Positions 1-8,503 of a DNA stretch of 33,576 nucleotides are shown piece by piece. The stretch's first letter is position 1; each line of letters begins with the position of its first letter. Origin of the DNA: a bacterium (lineage in GTDB: Bacteria > Calditrichota > Calditrichia > RBG-13-44-9); contig CP070707.1 in the NCBI GenBank assembly GCA_020350205.1, positions 3,002,150 through 3,035,725 of the forward strand. The letters run 5' to 3'. The notes under the pieces were generated by a model. The model ran no database searches and was not told where the DNA came from. It saw nothing but the letters and a program-made list of their open reading frames with translations. Position numbers and translations under genes: made by a program.

Positions 1-82
1 CGATTTATCATCACTCTGTCAGGAGTTACCCTGATTTGTATATTATCAAACTACTAATTTTTAAAAAAATATAGGCTAGTTT

Positions 83-1330
83 ATGAATATCAACGTGCAA
101 TCAGAAATTGGCGAATTGGAATGTGTTATCATCCACACTCCCGGAAAAGAAGTTGAGGATATGACACCGCAAAGTGCAGAGCGGGCACTCTACAGTGATA
201 TCCTCAACCTGTCGGTTGTTTCCCGGGAATACTCCCAATTTGTGGGAGTTCTCAAAAAAGCCGCCAAGGTATTGGAAGTGCGTGAATTATTAACAGAAGT
301 TGTAAGCAATGATACCGCAAAAAATCAACTACTTGACAGAATCTGCTTGAATGAACAGGTTGAATGTATTAAAGATTTTTTAATGGATTTACACCCCCGA
401 GAGGTGGCAAAATATTTAATTGAGGGGATCCCCCTGGAAAAAGATACCCTGACAAAATTTGTCAGTAGCGAAAAATATTCCTTGCAACCTTTACATAATT
501 TCTTTTTCAGCAGAGACGCTGCCTTTGTTTTTAATTGTCGGGTAGTTATTGCCAGAATGGCCAGCAGGGTAAGGGAACGAGAAGCCTTGATCATGGAAAC
601 TATTTTTTCATACCACCCTCTGTTCAAGGGGGTCGAAATCAGCAATCCCCTGAACCAAACTGATGGCAATTTTATTGAAGGTGGTGATGTGCTGGTTGGT
701 GCCAAAAACATCCTGCTGATAGGAATCGGAAAGAGAACGAATACCCGGGGTATTGATTTTGTCATCGATAGCCTGAAAAATTATCTCGATAAATTTTATG
801 TTCTGGTGCAGGAACTTCCCCCGTCGCCAGAGTCTTTTATCCATCTGGATATGGTTTTTACCATTTTGGATCACAATTATTGCATGATCTACTCACCCGT
901 CATTTTGAATCCGAGCAAATTTAAAACCATAAAAATGTGCGTTGAAAACGGTAAAGTGATCTCGATTTCTGAGGAAGAAAATCTGCTTAGGATTTTAAAT
1001 AATCTGGGTTTTGAATATAAACCCATATTTTGTGGGGGAGACAAAGATAGCTGGATTCAGGAAAGAGAACAATGGCACAGTGGTACCAATTTTTTCGCTC
1101 TCTCTCCGGGAAGAGTCATAGGGTACGGGCAAAATGTATATACCATAGAAGCCTTACAGAAAAATGGTTTCGAGATTATTGATGCCCTGGATATTATCGA
1201 CGAAAAAACAGATCTAAACTCTTATCAAAGATGTGTTGTCACCATTGATGGATCTGAACTTTCCCGGGGAGGCGGAGGTTGCCGGTGTATGACTTTGCCG
1301 GTGTTTCGGAAACCGTCCTCCACTTCATAA
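83..1330 (+). CDS. arcA: Arginine deiminase
   Basis: Predicted to hydrolyse L-arginine to L-citrulline and ammonia in the cytoplasm. The 415 residues match the usual ADI length of about 410. The catalytic set can be read: Asp145 in FSRDAAF (the family usually has FTRDP), Glu199 in IEGGD, His254 and Asp256 in HLD, and the nucleophile Cys402 in the C-terminal RCMTLP. No ornithine carbamoyltransferase, carbamate kinase or arginine/ornithine antiporter lies nearby, so the ATP-yielding ADI pathway is not encoded here as a cluster. The ATG has only a weak ribosome site, but the N-terminus aligns with the family start. A 7-bp inverted repeat (1330-1346) begins at the last base of the stop codon. Confidence 0.9.
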   Translation: MNINVQSEIGELECVIIHTPGKEVEDMTPQSAERALYSDILNLSVVSREYSQFVGVLKKAAKVLEVRELLTEVVSNDTAKNQLLDRICLNEQVECIKDFLMDLHPREVAKYLIEGIPLEKDTLTKFVSSEKYSLQPLHNFFFSRDAAFVFNCRVVIARMASRVREREALIMETIFSYHPLFKGVEISNPLNQTDGNFIEGGDVLVGAKNILLIGIGKRTNTRGIDFVIDSLKNYLDKFYVLVQELPPSPESFIHLDMVFTILDHNYCMIYSPVILNPSKFKTIKMCVENGKVISISEEENLLRILNNLGFEYKPIFCGGDKDSWIQEREQWHSGTNFFALSPGRVIGYGQNVYTIEALQKNGFEIIDALDIIDEKTDLNSYQRCVVTIDGSELSRGGGGCRCMTLPVFRKPSSTS

Positions 1331-1384
1331 TATAGGATCCCTATATCACGGAATAATTAGCGAAAGCGAAAGGAGTTTGAAAGT

Positions 1385-2140
1385 ATGAGCGGAACTATCT
1401 GCATAACCGGAGCATCCTCCGGATTTGGTGAAAGTTGTGCCAGACGCTTTATTAAAGAAGGAAAAAAAATGATATTGCTTGCACGCCGCCTGGAACGCCT
1501 CAAACAACTTCAGGAAGAATTGGGCAGGTCTGATCATATATATATTGCCAGACTGGATGTGCGAAATAAAAATGCCGTAAAATCGGTTTTTGAAAATCTG
1601 CCAAAGGAATTTGAGGAAATCGAACTGCTGATTAACAATGCCGGTCTGGCCCTTGGACTGGAATCTGCACCTGAAGCTAATCTGGATGACTGGGAAACCA
1701 TGATCGACACCAATATCAAGGGTCTTATATACTGTACCCGACAGATTTTACCGGGAATGGTACACCGTAAAAAAGGATATATCATAAATATCGGATCAAC
1801 TGCTGCCAATTGGCCATATCCAGGAGGGAATGTTTATGGTGCCACAAAATCTTTCGTGCAACAATTTTCCCGCAATTTAAGAGCAGATTTGTTAGGCACT
1901 GGTATTCGGGTTACCGATATTGAACCAGGACTGGCAGAAACTGAATTTTCAATTGTCCGCTTTAAAGGGGATGAAAATAGAGCCTCCAAAGTCTATCAAG
2001 GGACCCAGCCCCTCACCGGAAAAGATATTGCAGATATCGCTTGGTGGTTGTTCCATCTGCCGCCACATGTAAATGTTAATACTCTGGAAGTTATGCCTAC
2101 ATGTCAGGCCTGGGGACCTCTGGCAATCGAAAGAAAATAA
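1385..2140 (+). CDS. Short-chain dehydrogenase, YdfG-like (3-hydroxy acid dehydrogenase family)
   Basis: NAD(P)-dependent oxidoreductase of the classical SDR family, 251 residues. The Rossmann glycine motif TGASSGFG is at residues 8-15 and NNAG at 84-87. The catalytic Ser138 and the Y151-x3-K155 pair are present. An ARR motif near residue 33 suggests NADP(H). The overall pattern and the C-terminal MPTCQAW stretch resemble YdfG, which oxidises serine and 3-hydroxy acids; the substrate here is an inference. A clear ribosome site (AAAGGAG, 1369-1375) lies 9 bases before the ATG and fixes the start. It lies 54 bases after the arginine deiminase gene and could share its transcript. Confidence 0.88.
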   Translation: MSGTICITGASSGFGESCARRFIKEGKKMILLARRLERLKQLQEELGRSDHIYIARLDVRNKNAVKSVFENLPKEFEEIELLINNAGLALGLESAPEANLDDWETMIDTNIKGLIYCTRQILPGMVHRKKGYIINIGSTAANWPYPGGNVYGATKSFVQQFSRNLRADLLGTGIRVTDIEPGLAETEFSIVRFKGDENRASKVYQGTQPLTGKDIADIAWWLFHLPPHVNVNTLEVMPTCQAWGPLAIERK

Positions 2141-2154
2141 CCCGAGCACAATAC

Positions 2155-2183
2155 TTGCGTACTATCGAGACAGCACATAATAG
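2155..2183 (+). promoter_or_regulatory. Possible sigma-70 promoter before the MATE gene
   Basis: TTGCGT (2155-2160), a 17-base spacer and TAATAG (2178-2183) in the gap between the SDR and MATE genes. Spacing is ideal but both boxes are imperfect, so this is a weak call. Confidence 0.3.
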
Positions 2184-2227
2184 GCATAGAATATCCTGTT
2201 GGATTCAACTGCTTCAGCGAAAAAATT

Positions 2228-3574
2228 ATGAATAATTATCGGAAACATTTCAGAAGCACCTTTAAACTCGCCTACCCTGTTACCATTGGACAGCTCGGCC
2301 ACGTAATGCTGGGAGTGATGGACAGCATGATGGTTGGTCGGGTTGGTGCCGAATCCTTGGCCGCCGCTTCCTTGGTGAACGGTCTGGTATTCCTGGTCGT
2401 GGTGTTTGGATTAGGAATAACGCTGGCGATAACGCCGCTGGTGGCGATTGCCAAGGGCAAAAATGATTCCGAACAATGTGGTATTATTCTCCGCCAGGGT
2501 TTTTTAATTAATGTAATTGTTTCCGTTCTGTTGAGTATTTTTATTTTTGTGGCAGCGGATTTAATTTTCTTCTTGAATCAACCTCCCCGGGTGGCTTCCC
2601 TTGCGGCATCATATACTCAGATACTAAGCTTATCGATTCTTCCATTTATGCTGTTTCAGAATTACAGACAGTTTATTGAAGGGCTCCATTACACCAAACC
2701 CGCCATGTATATCACCTTGCTGGCTAATATTATCAATGTATTTGGAAACTGGGTACTTATTTACGGAAAGCTGGGAATGCCGGCATTGGGTCTGGATGGT
2801 GCAGGCTACTCTACAGTACTTACCAGAATTTTTATGGCTGCCAGCATGATGCTCTTTGTAATGAATTCCAGGCGATTCAGCGAATACGATCCTTCCCTGA
2901 AATTCAGGAGCATCAACTGGTTCATTATCAGAAAAATTCTAAATATTGGTATCCCGACCGGATTTCAACATGTCTTTGAAGTGGGAGCATTCGCTTTCTC
3001 AGCGGTCATGATTGGCTGGTTGGGAAGTAAACCACTTGCCGCTCATCAGATTGCTCTCAATCTGGCTTCTATCACTTTTATGTTTATTCTGGGGATTTCC
3101 GCTGCGGGAACGATCCGAGTCGGAAATGCAGTGGGCAGACAGGACCCGCAACGGATTAGAGAAGTCGGTTTTTCAGCCATATTCCTGGCGGCAGGAATAA
3201 TGGCAATTTTTGGTATTATATTTATCGTCCTCAGAAAATATCTCCCGCTGCTCTATATTCATGATTCTGAAGTCATCAGCCTGGCAGCTCAGCTGATCGT
3301 GGTGGCCGCCTTTTTTCAAATTTCAGACGGTGTACAGGCGAGCGGTCTGGGCGTACTGAGAGGTCTGACCGATGTAAAAGTACCCATGATCATCAGTTTT
3401 TTCGCTTACTGGATTGTGGGTTTTCCCCTTGGCTATCTCCTCGGCTTTATCTATAAAAGAGGAGCGGTTGGGATTTGGATTGGTCTACTCACCGGACTGA
3501 CTGTGGCAGCAGCTCTCTTCACGCTGCGTTTTCATCTGAAAACCAGAATACTCCGGGAACCTCCGGCAAAATAA
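2228..3574 (+). CDS. MATE family efflux transporter (NorM-like)
   Basis: Integral inner-membrane protein of 448 residues with the hydrophobicity pattern expected for 12 helices in two six-helix bundles. The N-terminal stretch (LAYPVTIGQLGHVMLGVMDS, then MMVGRVGAESLAAASL) is typical of MATE exporters, which expel cationic drugs or metabolites in exchange for Na+ or H+. Substrate and coupling ion cannot be read from sequence. No ribosome site is visible before the ATG at 2228, but no better upstream start exists. It sits between two oxidoreductase genes on the same strand. A link to detoxification is possible but not shown. Confidence 0.9.
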   Translation: MNNYRKHFRSTFKLAYPVTIGQLGHVMLGVMDSMMVGRVGAESLAAASLVNGLVFLVVVFGLGITLAITPLVAIAKGKNDSEQCGIILRQGFLINVIVSVLLSIFIFVAADLIFFLNQPPRVASLAASYTQILSLSILPFMLFQNYRQFIEGLHYTKPAMYITLLANIINVFGNWVLIYGKLGMPALGLDGAGYSTVLTRIFMAASMMLFVMNSRRFSEYDPSLKFRSINWFIIRKILNIGIPTGFQHVFEVGAFAFSAVMIGWLGSKPLAAHQIALNLASITFMFILGISAAGTIRVGNAVGRQDPQRIREVGFSAIFLAAGIMAIFGIIFIVLRKYLPLLYIHDSEVISLAAQLIVVAAFFQISDGVQASGLGVLRGLTDVKVPMIISFFAYWIVGFPLGYLLGFIYKRGAVGIWIGLLTGLTVAAALFTLRFHLKTRILREPPAK

Positions 3575-3651
3575 ACCGTATGAAACCAATTCAAATCCGA
3601 TCGGGTTCCGGAATCTCACCTGCTAAAATTGTAAAGAAGAGGGGTAGCAGT

Positions 3652-4629
3652 ATGACCACAAAAAATATCTTTAGGAATTTAGGGAAATCAGAATTGCGTG
3701 TTTCCATGGTGGGGTTGGGTTGCTGGCAATTCAGCCAGGGCAAAGGTATAATCGGGAACTACTGGAAATTTCTCGATGATCAGCAGATAAAAAATATAAT
3801 TAAGACTAGCCTGGATGAGGGTATCAATTGGTTTGATACTGCAGAGGTTTACGGTTGGGGAGCCTCCGAGCATGCAATTGCTAAGGAGTTACAGGAATTA
3901 CATCAGTTACCGCAAAACATCGTAATGGCTACAAAATGGTGGCCGTTATTTCGAACCGCCAGGTCAATTTCCCGCTCGATCGATAGAAGACTGTCTACCC
4001 TTCATCCCTATTCCATTGATTTATACCAGATTCATCAGCCATTTTCTTTTTCAGCGATCCCTGCTCAAATGAGAGAATTGGCAAATTTATTGGATCAGAG
4101 AAAAATCCGCTACGCCGGGGTCAGCAATTTTTCCGCCCGAAGAATGACCCGGGCTCAGGAAGAGCTCCAAAAGCGAGGATATTTACTGGTATCCAATCAG
4201 GTAAAATATAACCTGCTGGATCGTAAAATAGAAAGTAATGGAATTTTAGAAACCGCAAAACAGCTTGGTATTACCATTATCGCCTACTCACCCCTGGCTC
4301 AAGGGATATTAAGCGGAAAGTTTCATCACAATCCAAAGCTTATACAGGATGTATCACTATTTCGTAAATACGCAGGGCACCTGGGAAAACGTTTCTTAAA
4401 AAAAAGTCAATCTGTCATTGAAATTTTAGAAAATCTCTCCCGCAAATACGGTGTGACTTCCTCACAGATTGCACTGAATTGGCTCATTCATTTTCATGAG
4501 AATACGGTTGTTGTGATTCCGGGGGCCTCGACTCCTGAACAAGCCCGGGAGAATGCTCAGACCATGTATTTTACCCTGGCTCGGGAGGATTTGGATCTTA
4601 TCGATCAGGCAACAAAACAATTTATCTGA
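3652..4629 (+). CDS. Aldo/keto reductase
   Basis: NADPH-dependent reductase of the AKR superfamily, 325 residues from the chosen start. The catalytic tetrad is visible: Asp62 and Tyr67 in FDTAEVYG, Lys95 in ATKW, and His128 in YQIHQP. The SNQVKYNLLDR segment and the late VIPGAS motif are typical of the YajO/Tas/AKR11-13 type. The frame is open upstream to 3475, but that part overlaps the MATE gene and is not AKR-like. The ATG at 3652 is preceded by GAGGGG at good distance and starts right before the first beta strand. Substrate unknown. It may be co-transcribed with the MATE gene, 77 bases upstream. Confidence 0.9.
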   Translation: MTTKNIFRNLGKSELRVSMVGLGCWQFSQGKGIIGNYWKFLDDQQIKNIIKTSLDEGINWFDTAEVYGWGASEHAIAKELQELHQLPQNIVMATKWWPLFRTARSISRSIDRRLSTLHPYSIDLYQIHQPFSFSAIPAQMRELANLLDQRKIRYAGVSNFSARRMTRAQEELQKRGYLLVSNQVKYNLLDRKIESNGILETAKQLGITIIAYSPLAQGILSGKFHHNPKLIQDVSLFRKYAGHLGKRFLKKSQSVIEILENLSRKYGVTSSQIALNWLIHFHENTVVVIPGASTPEQARENAQTMYFTLAREDLDLIDQATKQFI

Positions 4630-4835
4630 TTATCCAGAAGTCGTTTGTCGGAAATCAACCGGATTAGCAATTTTATAAATAATACAATGCAGTATAATAT
4701 TATTTTCATATTATCTCCCGCTGTATAGCAATCAAAATTGTTTTCCCGATAGGCGGAAACACCACTGATTTCAGAAATTTTTTATCAGCTTCAATTGTCA
4801 CAAGCCGGCGACTAACTTCCATTTCCTGTATAATA

Positions 4836-4865
4836 TTGATTTTTTATTATTTAGTTTTGTATATT
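4836..4865 (+). promoter_or_regulatory. Possible promoter of the CHASE2/sigma-54 activator gene
   Basis: TTGATT (4836-4841), 18 bases, TATATT (4860-4865), about 60 bases before the ATG. The surrounding 4630-4926 gap is AT-rich and holds no convincing gene. It also has an all-AT inverted repeat (4694-4714) that I do not interpret. Confidence 0.35.
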
Positions 4866-4926
4866 AAGCGGAATGACTCAAATTCTTGATTAATCATCTT
4901 CCGTTGCCCTTTTCGGATTACTTACG

Positions 4927-7518
4927 ATGAGCTTTAAAAAATTCATTTCATCAGAAAAGATTGTCCTGGGAGCGATAGCCCTGTTTTTCTGTCTGATATC
5001 CAGTATTAATCTGTCATTCAACCAGCGACTGGATGATTTTTCCTGCGATATACTTTTTCACCTCCGCGGACCTCGGACCGTAAGTGACGATATAATTTTC
5101 GTATACATCAGCCAGGAGGATATACAGAATCTGGGTGGCTGGCCGTTATCGAGAGACTATTATGCCTATTTGATTCATCATCTACGAAAAAATAGTGTCA
5201 AAGCAGTTGGTATTGATATTTTATTTGAGCAACCTGCTGTCCGATACCAGGAATTTGATGATATGCTGGCCACCTTCATTCAGGAGTCAGAAAATTTAAT
5301 TTTACCGTTTACATTTGCCGAGCTTCGAATTGCAGAAGGTTCGCCTGAGCCCGGAGATCAATGGATAGGTATTAATCCCACCTTTCCCCTGGAAAAATTT
5401 ACGGCAGCTGCCGCGGGAATCGGTTTTAGTAATCTGGGGAAACCCGCCCTCATCAGGGAGGTTCCGCTGGTTGCAACCTTCGGAGACCAGTACTTTCTCT
5501 CATTTGGAGCAGAGCTCGCAAGACTCTTCTCAGGCTGGACCCCGCGAGTATTTCTGCCCGTTCATAGAGATTCCTCAAATCTCGAGCAGCCACAGATTCT
5601 TTCAAAGGATGAATTAAGAAGTTTCAAACTTAATCATTTTGGAAGTCCCGCTGAAATTACAAGTTTCGGTTTTCTCGATTTCATGAGTACACTTGAAAAT
5701 GAAACTGCTGATCTGAATCTGAAAGATAAAATGGTGATCGTGGGGGTTTCCGCTCCAGGTAAATCAACCACCTCCTCCAGTCCTCTTTCAGAAGCACTGC
5801 CTGCTACATTGATACACGTTACAGTAGCGGAAAATCTGATTAATAATAATTTTTTACGTGACATTCCTGCAATGGTCAACTGGATACTGATCGCCGTCCT
5901 GATCTTTCTGGTTTGGGCAACAAGCCGCCAAAAGAATCAAAATTTGGTTTGGGGATATCGCGCTGCAACCATTTTGGTTTTTGGATTTTTTGCATCATTC
6001 TTATTTACCTATTTTTTCTTCATCATTTCCCTGATTTATCCAATCGTGGCGCTTGTTGCAAGTATTATTTATTTGGAAGCTTTTCAAAAGCAGAGAAGAT
6101 CCATTCAGGATCATGAACTGAGGCGGATGCTGGAAGAGCAAATCTCCAAAAAAGAGCATGAAATTCATGAAACTCAACAGAAGTTGAAAGAATACCGGCT
6201 TCAATTGGCAGACCGGGAAAAATATTCCGAAGAATTATTGGAATTAGCAGAGGAGCGTAAAAAGTCGTTATTGCAACTGGAAACCGAAGTACGTGACCTT
6301 CATGCCTACATGAAAACACCTCGGCAGACAGTAGTGGGTGAAGAGTTTGTCGATATTATTCATGCTCCGCAAAGCAAATTAAAAGAGATTCTGGAGCTTG
6401 TTCAACGAATCCGTTCGGATAATATACCGGTCCTGATCATTGGAGAAACGGGTTCCGGTAAAGAAATAATCGCTCGTGCAATACATAACACCAGCCCCCG
6501 TAAAGGGAAGGCATTTCTTGCAGTGAATTGTGGTGCGTTAACCGAGACACTTCTGGAAAGTGAACTTTTCGGACATGAAAAAGGGAGTTTTACTGGTGCC
6601 TCATCCCGCCGGCGCGGACGTTTTGAACTGGCGAATGGCGGCACCATTTTTCTGGATGAGGTCACGGAAACTTCTCCCTCTTTTCAAGCCAAATTATTGC
6701 GTGTCCTGCAGGAGGGTAGCTTTGAGAGAGTGGGTGGAGAGGAAAATATAAAAGTCGATATCAGAATTATCGCTGCCAGCAATAAAGAAATTCAGGAATT
6801 AGTTGATCAGAATCAATTCCGGTCCGATCTTTTCTACCGTTTAAACGGTTTTCTGATCCGCATTCCATCCTTGGCCGAAAGAACAGAGGATATCCCCTTG
6901 CTTGCCGAACACTTTCTAAAAAAGTATGATTATCAGCCGGTTGATAAATTCTCTAATCAAGTTATGGAAATTCTTTCCCGATACAAGTGGCCGGGAAACG
7001 TCCGGGAATTAGAAAATGTTGTGCGCCGCGCGGCAATCATGGCAAAAAGCGATAACCGCCAGATTATTCGTTTCAGTGATCTCCCCGAAGACATTCAACA
7101 GAGAACGGAAATAGACTCAGCAGATGATTTATACCTGGCTCTGGAGGATCAGATTTTGAAGGCTCTTCGCTCTTTTGAATTCTCACACGCTTCCATCTCA
7201 CAAACCGCCAAAGTTTTGGGGAACAAGGATCGCGGTACCATTACCGAATATTTTCGAGGTATTATCTTCGAGACACTGGTAAAGGAAAATTTCGACATCG
7301 ATGCCTGCAGTCAGTCACTCTCCGCCAGCACCAAACCGGAAGTACTTGAGCGCGTCCAAAAAAAAATAAACCACTACCTGAACAACCTCCTACCTTTACC
7401 GGAACTCCCGGATTCCGTTGACGCCGATTTTCAGCAAATATCACAATTTAAAGGTCTCCCTAAAAAATATCACCCCTATCTGAAACAAGTCATTCAGCAC
7501 CTGCAGAAGAAAATGTAA
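4927..7518 (+). CDS. CHASE2-domain sigma-54-dependent transcriptional activator (membrane-bound bEBP)
   Basis: 863 residues. Order: membrane helix (about 10-27); extracytoplasmic CHASE2 sensor (about 30-310); three membrane helices (about 316-388); charged coiled coil (about 395-475); sigma-54 AAA+ ATPase (about 480-705); helical C-terminus. AAA+ motifs are intact: Walker A GETGSGKE 506-513, sigma-54 contact loop GSFTGA 553-558 (commonly GAFTGA), Walker B IFLDE 574-578, and GNVREL 690-695. Known family role: ATP-driven remodelling of sigma-54 RNA polymerase, bound upstream of -24/-12 promoters. The C-terminal region (about 725-863) has an HTH-like stretch SQTAKVLG followed by an unusual RGTITEYFRG segment and about 90 further residues, so it is not a plain Fis-type end. 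The sensor implies an envelope signal. The likely target is the sigma-54 promoter 136 bases downstream. Confidence 0.93.
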   Translation: MSFKKFISSEKIVLGAIALFFCLISSINLSFNQRLDDFSCDILFHLRGPRTVSDDIIFVYISQEDIQNLGGWPLSRDYYAYLIHHLRKNSVKAVGIDILFEQPAVRYQEFDDMLATFIQESENLILPFTFAELRIAEGSPEPGDQWIGINPTFPLEKFTAAAAGIGFSNLGKPALIREVPLVATFGDQYFLSFGAELARLFSGWTPRVFLPVHRDSSNLEQPQILSKDELRSFKLNHFGSPAEITSFGFLDFMSTLENETADLNLKDKMVIVGVSAPGKSTTSSSPLSEALPATLIHVTVAENLINNNFLRDIPAMVNWILIAVLIFLVWATSRQKNQNLVWGYRAATILVFGFFASFLFTYFFFIISLIYPIVALVASIIYLEAFQKQRRSIQDHELRRMLEEQISKKEHEIHETQQKLKEYRLQLADREKYSEELLELAEERKKSLLQLETEVRDLHAYMKTPRQTVVGEEFVDIIHAPQSKLKEILELVQRIRSDNIPVLIIGETGSGKEIIARAIHNTSPRKGKAFLAVNCGALTETLLESELFGHEKGSFTGASSRRRGRFELANGGTIFLDEVTETSPSFQAKLLRVLQEGSFERVGGEENIKVDIRIIAASNKEIQELVDQNQFRSDLFYRLNGFLIRIPSLAERTEDIPLLAEHFLKKYDYQPVDKFSNQVMEILSRYKWPGNVRELENVVRRAAIMAKSDNRQIIRFSDLPEDIQQRTEIDSADDLYLALEDQILKALRSFEFSHASISQTAKVLGNKDRGTITEYFRGIIFETLVKENFDIDACSQSLSASTKPEVLERVQKKINHYLNNLLPLPELPDSVDADFQQISQFKGLPKKYHPYLKQVIQHLQKKM

Positions 7519-7538
7519 CCACAAAATCCCCTCGCAAT

Positions 7539-7555
7539 TGCGGAATAATTCCGCA
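7539..7555. promoter_or_regulatory. Perfect palindrome, candidate enhancer site for the sigma-54 activator
   Basis: TGCGGAAT-A-ATTCCGCA, two 8-base arms around one base. Its centre is about 107 bases upstream of the -24 element at 7654, a normal distance for an activator-binding upstream sequence. It lies 20 bases after the activator stop codon. It lacks a T-run, so it is a poor terminator. Operator function is inference. Confidence 0.45.
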
Positions 7556-7582
7556 GCTTCACTTTATCCCGCACTTCTCAAT

Positions 7583-7608
7583 GGTGTACTTTCCTTAAAA
7601 AATACACC
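7583..7608. repeat. Inverted repeat upstream of the sigma-54 promoter
   Basis: GGTGTA (7583-7588) and TACACC (7603-7608) with a 14-base AT-rich centre, 45 bases before the -24 element. It could be a second protein-binding site (for example an activator or a DNA-bending protein) or a weak hairpin. Function not determined. Confidence 0.35.
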
Positions 7609-7653
7609 TCTAACTAAATGATATTATTGCACATAACAAATCTCATTATTTCT

Positions 7654-7669
7654 TGGCACGGCCTTTGAA
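7654..7669 (+). promoter_or_regulatory. Sigma-54 (RpoN) -24/-12 promoter
   Basis: TGGCAC (7654-7659), five bases, then TTGAA (7665-7669), preceded by T and followed by G so that the -24 block reads TTGGCACG. This agrees with the consensus TGGCAC-N5-TTGCA at every key position except A for C in the -12 GC pair. Predicted transcription start is near 7680, giving a leader of about 78 bases before the ATG at 7758. The gene directly upstream encodes a sigma-54 activator, which strongly supports the call. Confidence 0.8.
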
Positions 7670-7757
7670 ATAGAATAGATAGCCGACGAGGTACTAAACC
7701 CGCGGTTATCAAAATGACGAGGAAAATAAACCATTCTATTAAACAAAGGAGTCAGTC

Positions 7758-8342
7758 ATGAAAACGTTTCTAAGTATCATTCTGATGTTGGTTTTTCTTG
7801 GTCAGAGCGGTTTTGCACAAACCCGGACCGATGAAACCAAGAAAACCGTTAAAAAGGTAGTTGGTGATACCACCATTACCGAAGCCGTTACCATTTCTCA
7901 AACCGAGGATATCACTCCACGGCGCCACATGTTCGTGATTAATCCGTTGAAGTTTTTCCTGTTCTACAATATCACTTATTTTCAGCAGCTGACGGAGACG
8001 GTCGCCCTCGGCGGCGGCATTCAGACACCCACCATCAAAGGTCTGGATGGTTTTGGATTCAATGTTGAACTAAGATTGTATCCTGCCGGTAAGACTTTGC
8101 GAGGCTTCTATGTGGCCCCGAATATCAGTTATAATAAACTGAGCACCGAAGATGAAGAAACAGATCCTTTTTCCATGGGTGTCTTGGTCGGCTGGCAGTG
8201 GTTTCCGGGTGACCAGTTTGCCATTGGGTTGGGAATCGGAATCGATTACTACAAAGGTTCAATACGTGAAGAAGACGGTGATCTGGAAAAGTACAGCGGG
8301 AAAGTACCCGCCCTCCGTTTCGATATAGGATATGCCTGGTAG
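7758..8342 (+). CDS. Small outer-membrane beta-barrel protein, DUF3575-like
   Basis: 194 residues. Signal peptide 1-20 (cleavage after GFA before Q21), then a short polar linker to about residue 50. From about residue 60 there are alternating amphipathic strands rich in Gly and aromatics, ending in RFDIGYAW with a terminal aromatic residue, as in substrates of the BAM machinery. The INPLKFF start of the barrel and the RLYPAGKTLRGFYVAP stretch recall the DUF3575 family, whose function is unknown to me. An AAAGGAG ribosome site precedes the ATG. It is transcribed from the sigma-54 promoter at 7654 and closed by a terminator at its stop codon, so it appears to be the main single-gene target of the neighbouring activator. 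Confidence 0.8.
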   Translation: MKTFLSIILMLVFLGQSGFAQTRTDETKKTVKKVVGDTTITEAVTISQTEDITPRRHMFVINPLKFFLFYNITYFQQLTETVALGGGIQTPTIKGLDGFGFNVELRLYPAGKTLRGFYVAPNISYNKLSTEDEETDPFSMGVLVGWQWFPGDQFAIGLGIGIDYYKGSIREEDGDLEKYSGKVPALRFDIGYAW

Positions 8343-8362
8343 ACGGGAGTCTACCAGGTTTT
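8335..8362 (+). terminator. Intrinsic terminator overlapping the stop codon
   Basis: Perfect 10-bp stem CCTGGTAGAC / GTCTACCAGG with a GGGA loop, followed by TTTT then ATCTT. The TAG stop (8340-8342) lies in the left arm, so a ribosome finishing the gene would cover the arm. The T-run is short, so some read-through is possible. Confidence 0.75.
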
Positions 8363-8503
8363 ATCTTAAAGTATAATGGGATAGGTAAAATGAGTGTGAA
8401 TCGGATCAACCAGCAAATTTCAACCCAAACCGGCGGACATTTTACGGTACATTGCCTGGCAAGTCTAAGAAGCCAGCAACATTATTCGTGTAAATTCAGT
8501 ATA

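Noticed and set aside
1330..1346. ATATAGG-ATC-CCTATAT hairpin after the arginine deiminase stop
   Set aside because: Short, AT-rich and without a T-run; not a convincing terminator.
3475..3651. N-terminal extension of the aldo/keto reductase
   Set aside because: It overlaps the MATE gene, has no family similarity, and a good ribosome site precedes the ATG at 3652.
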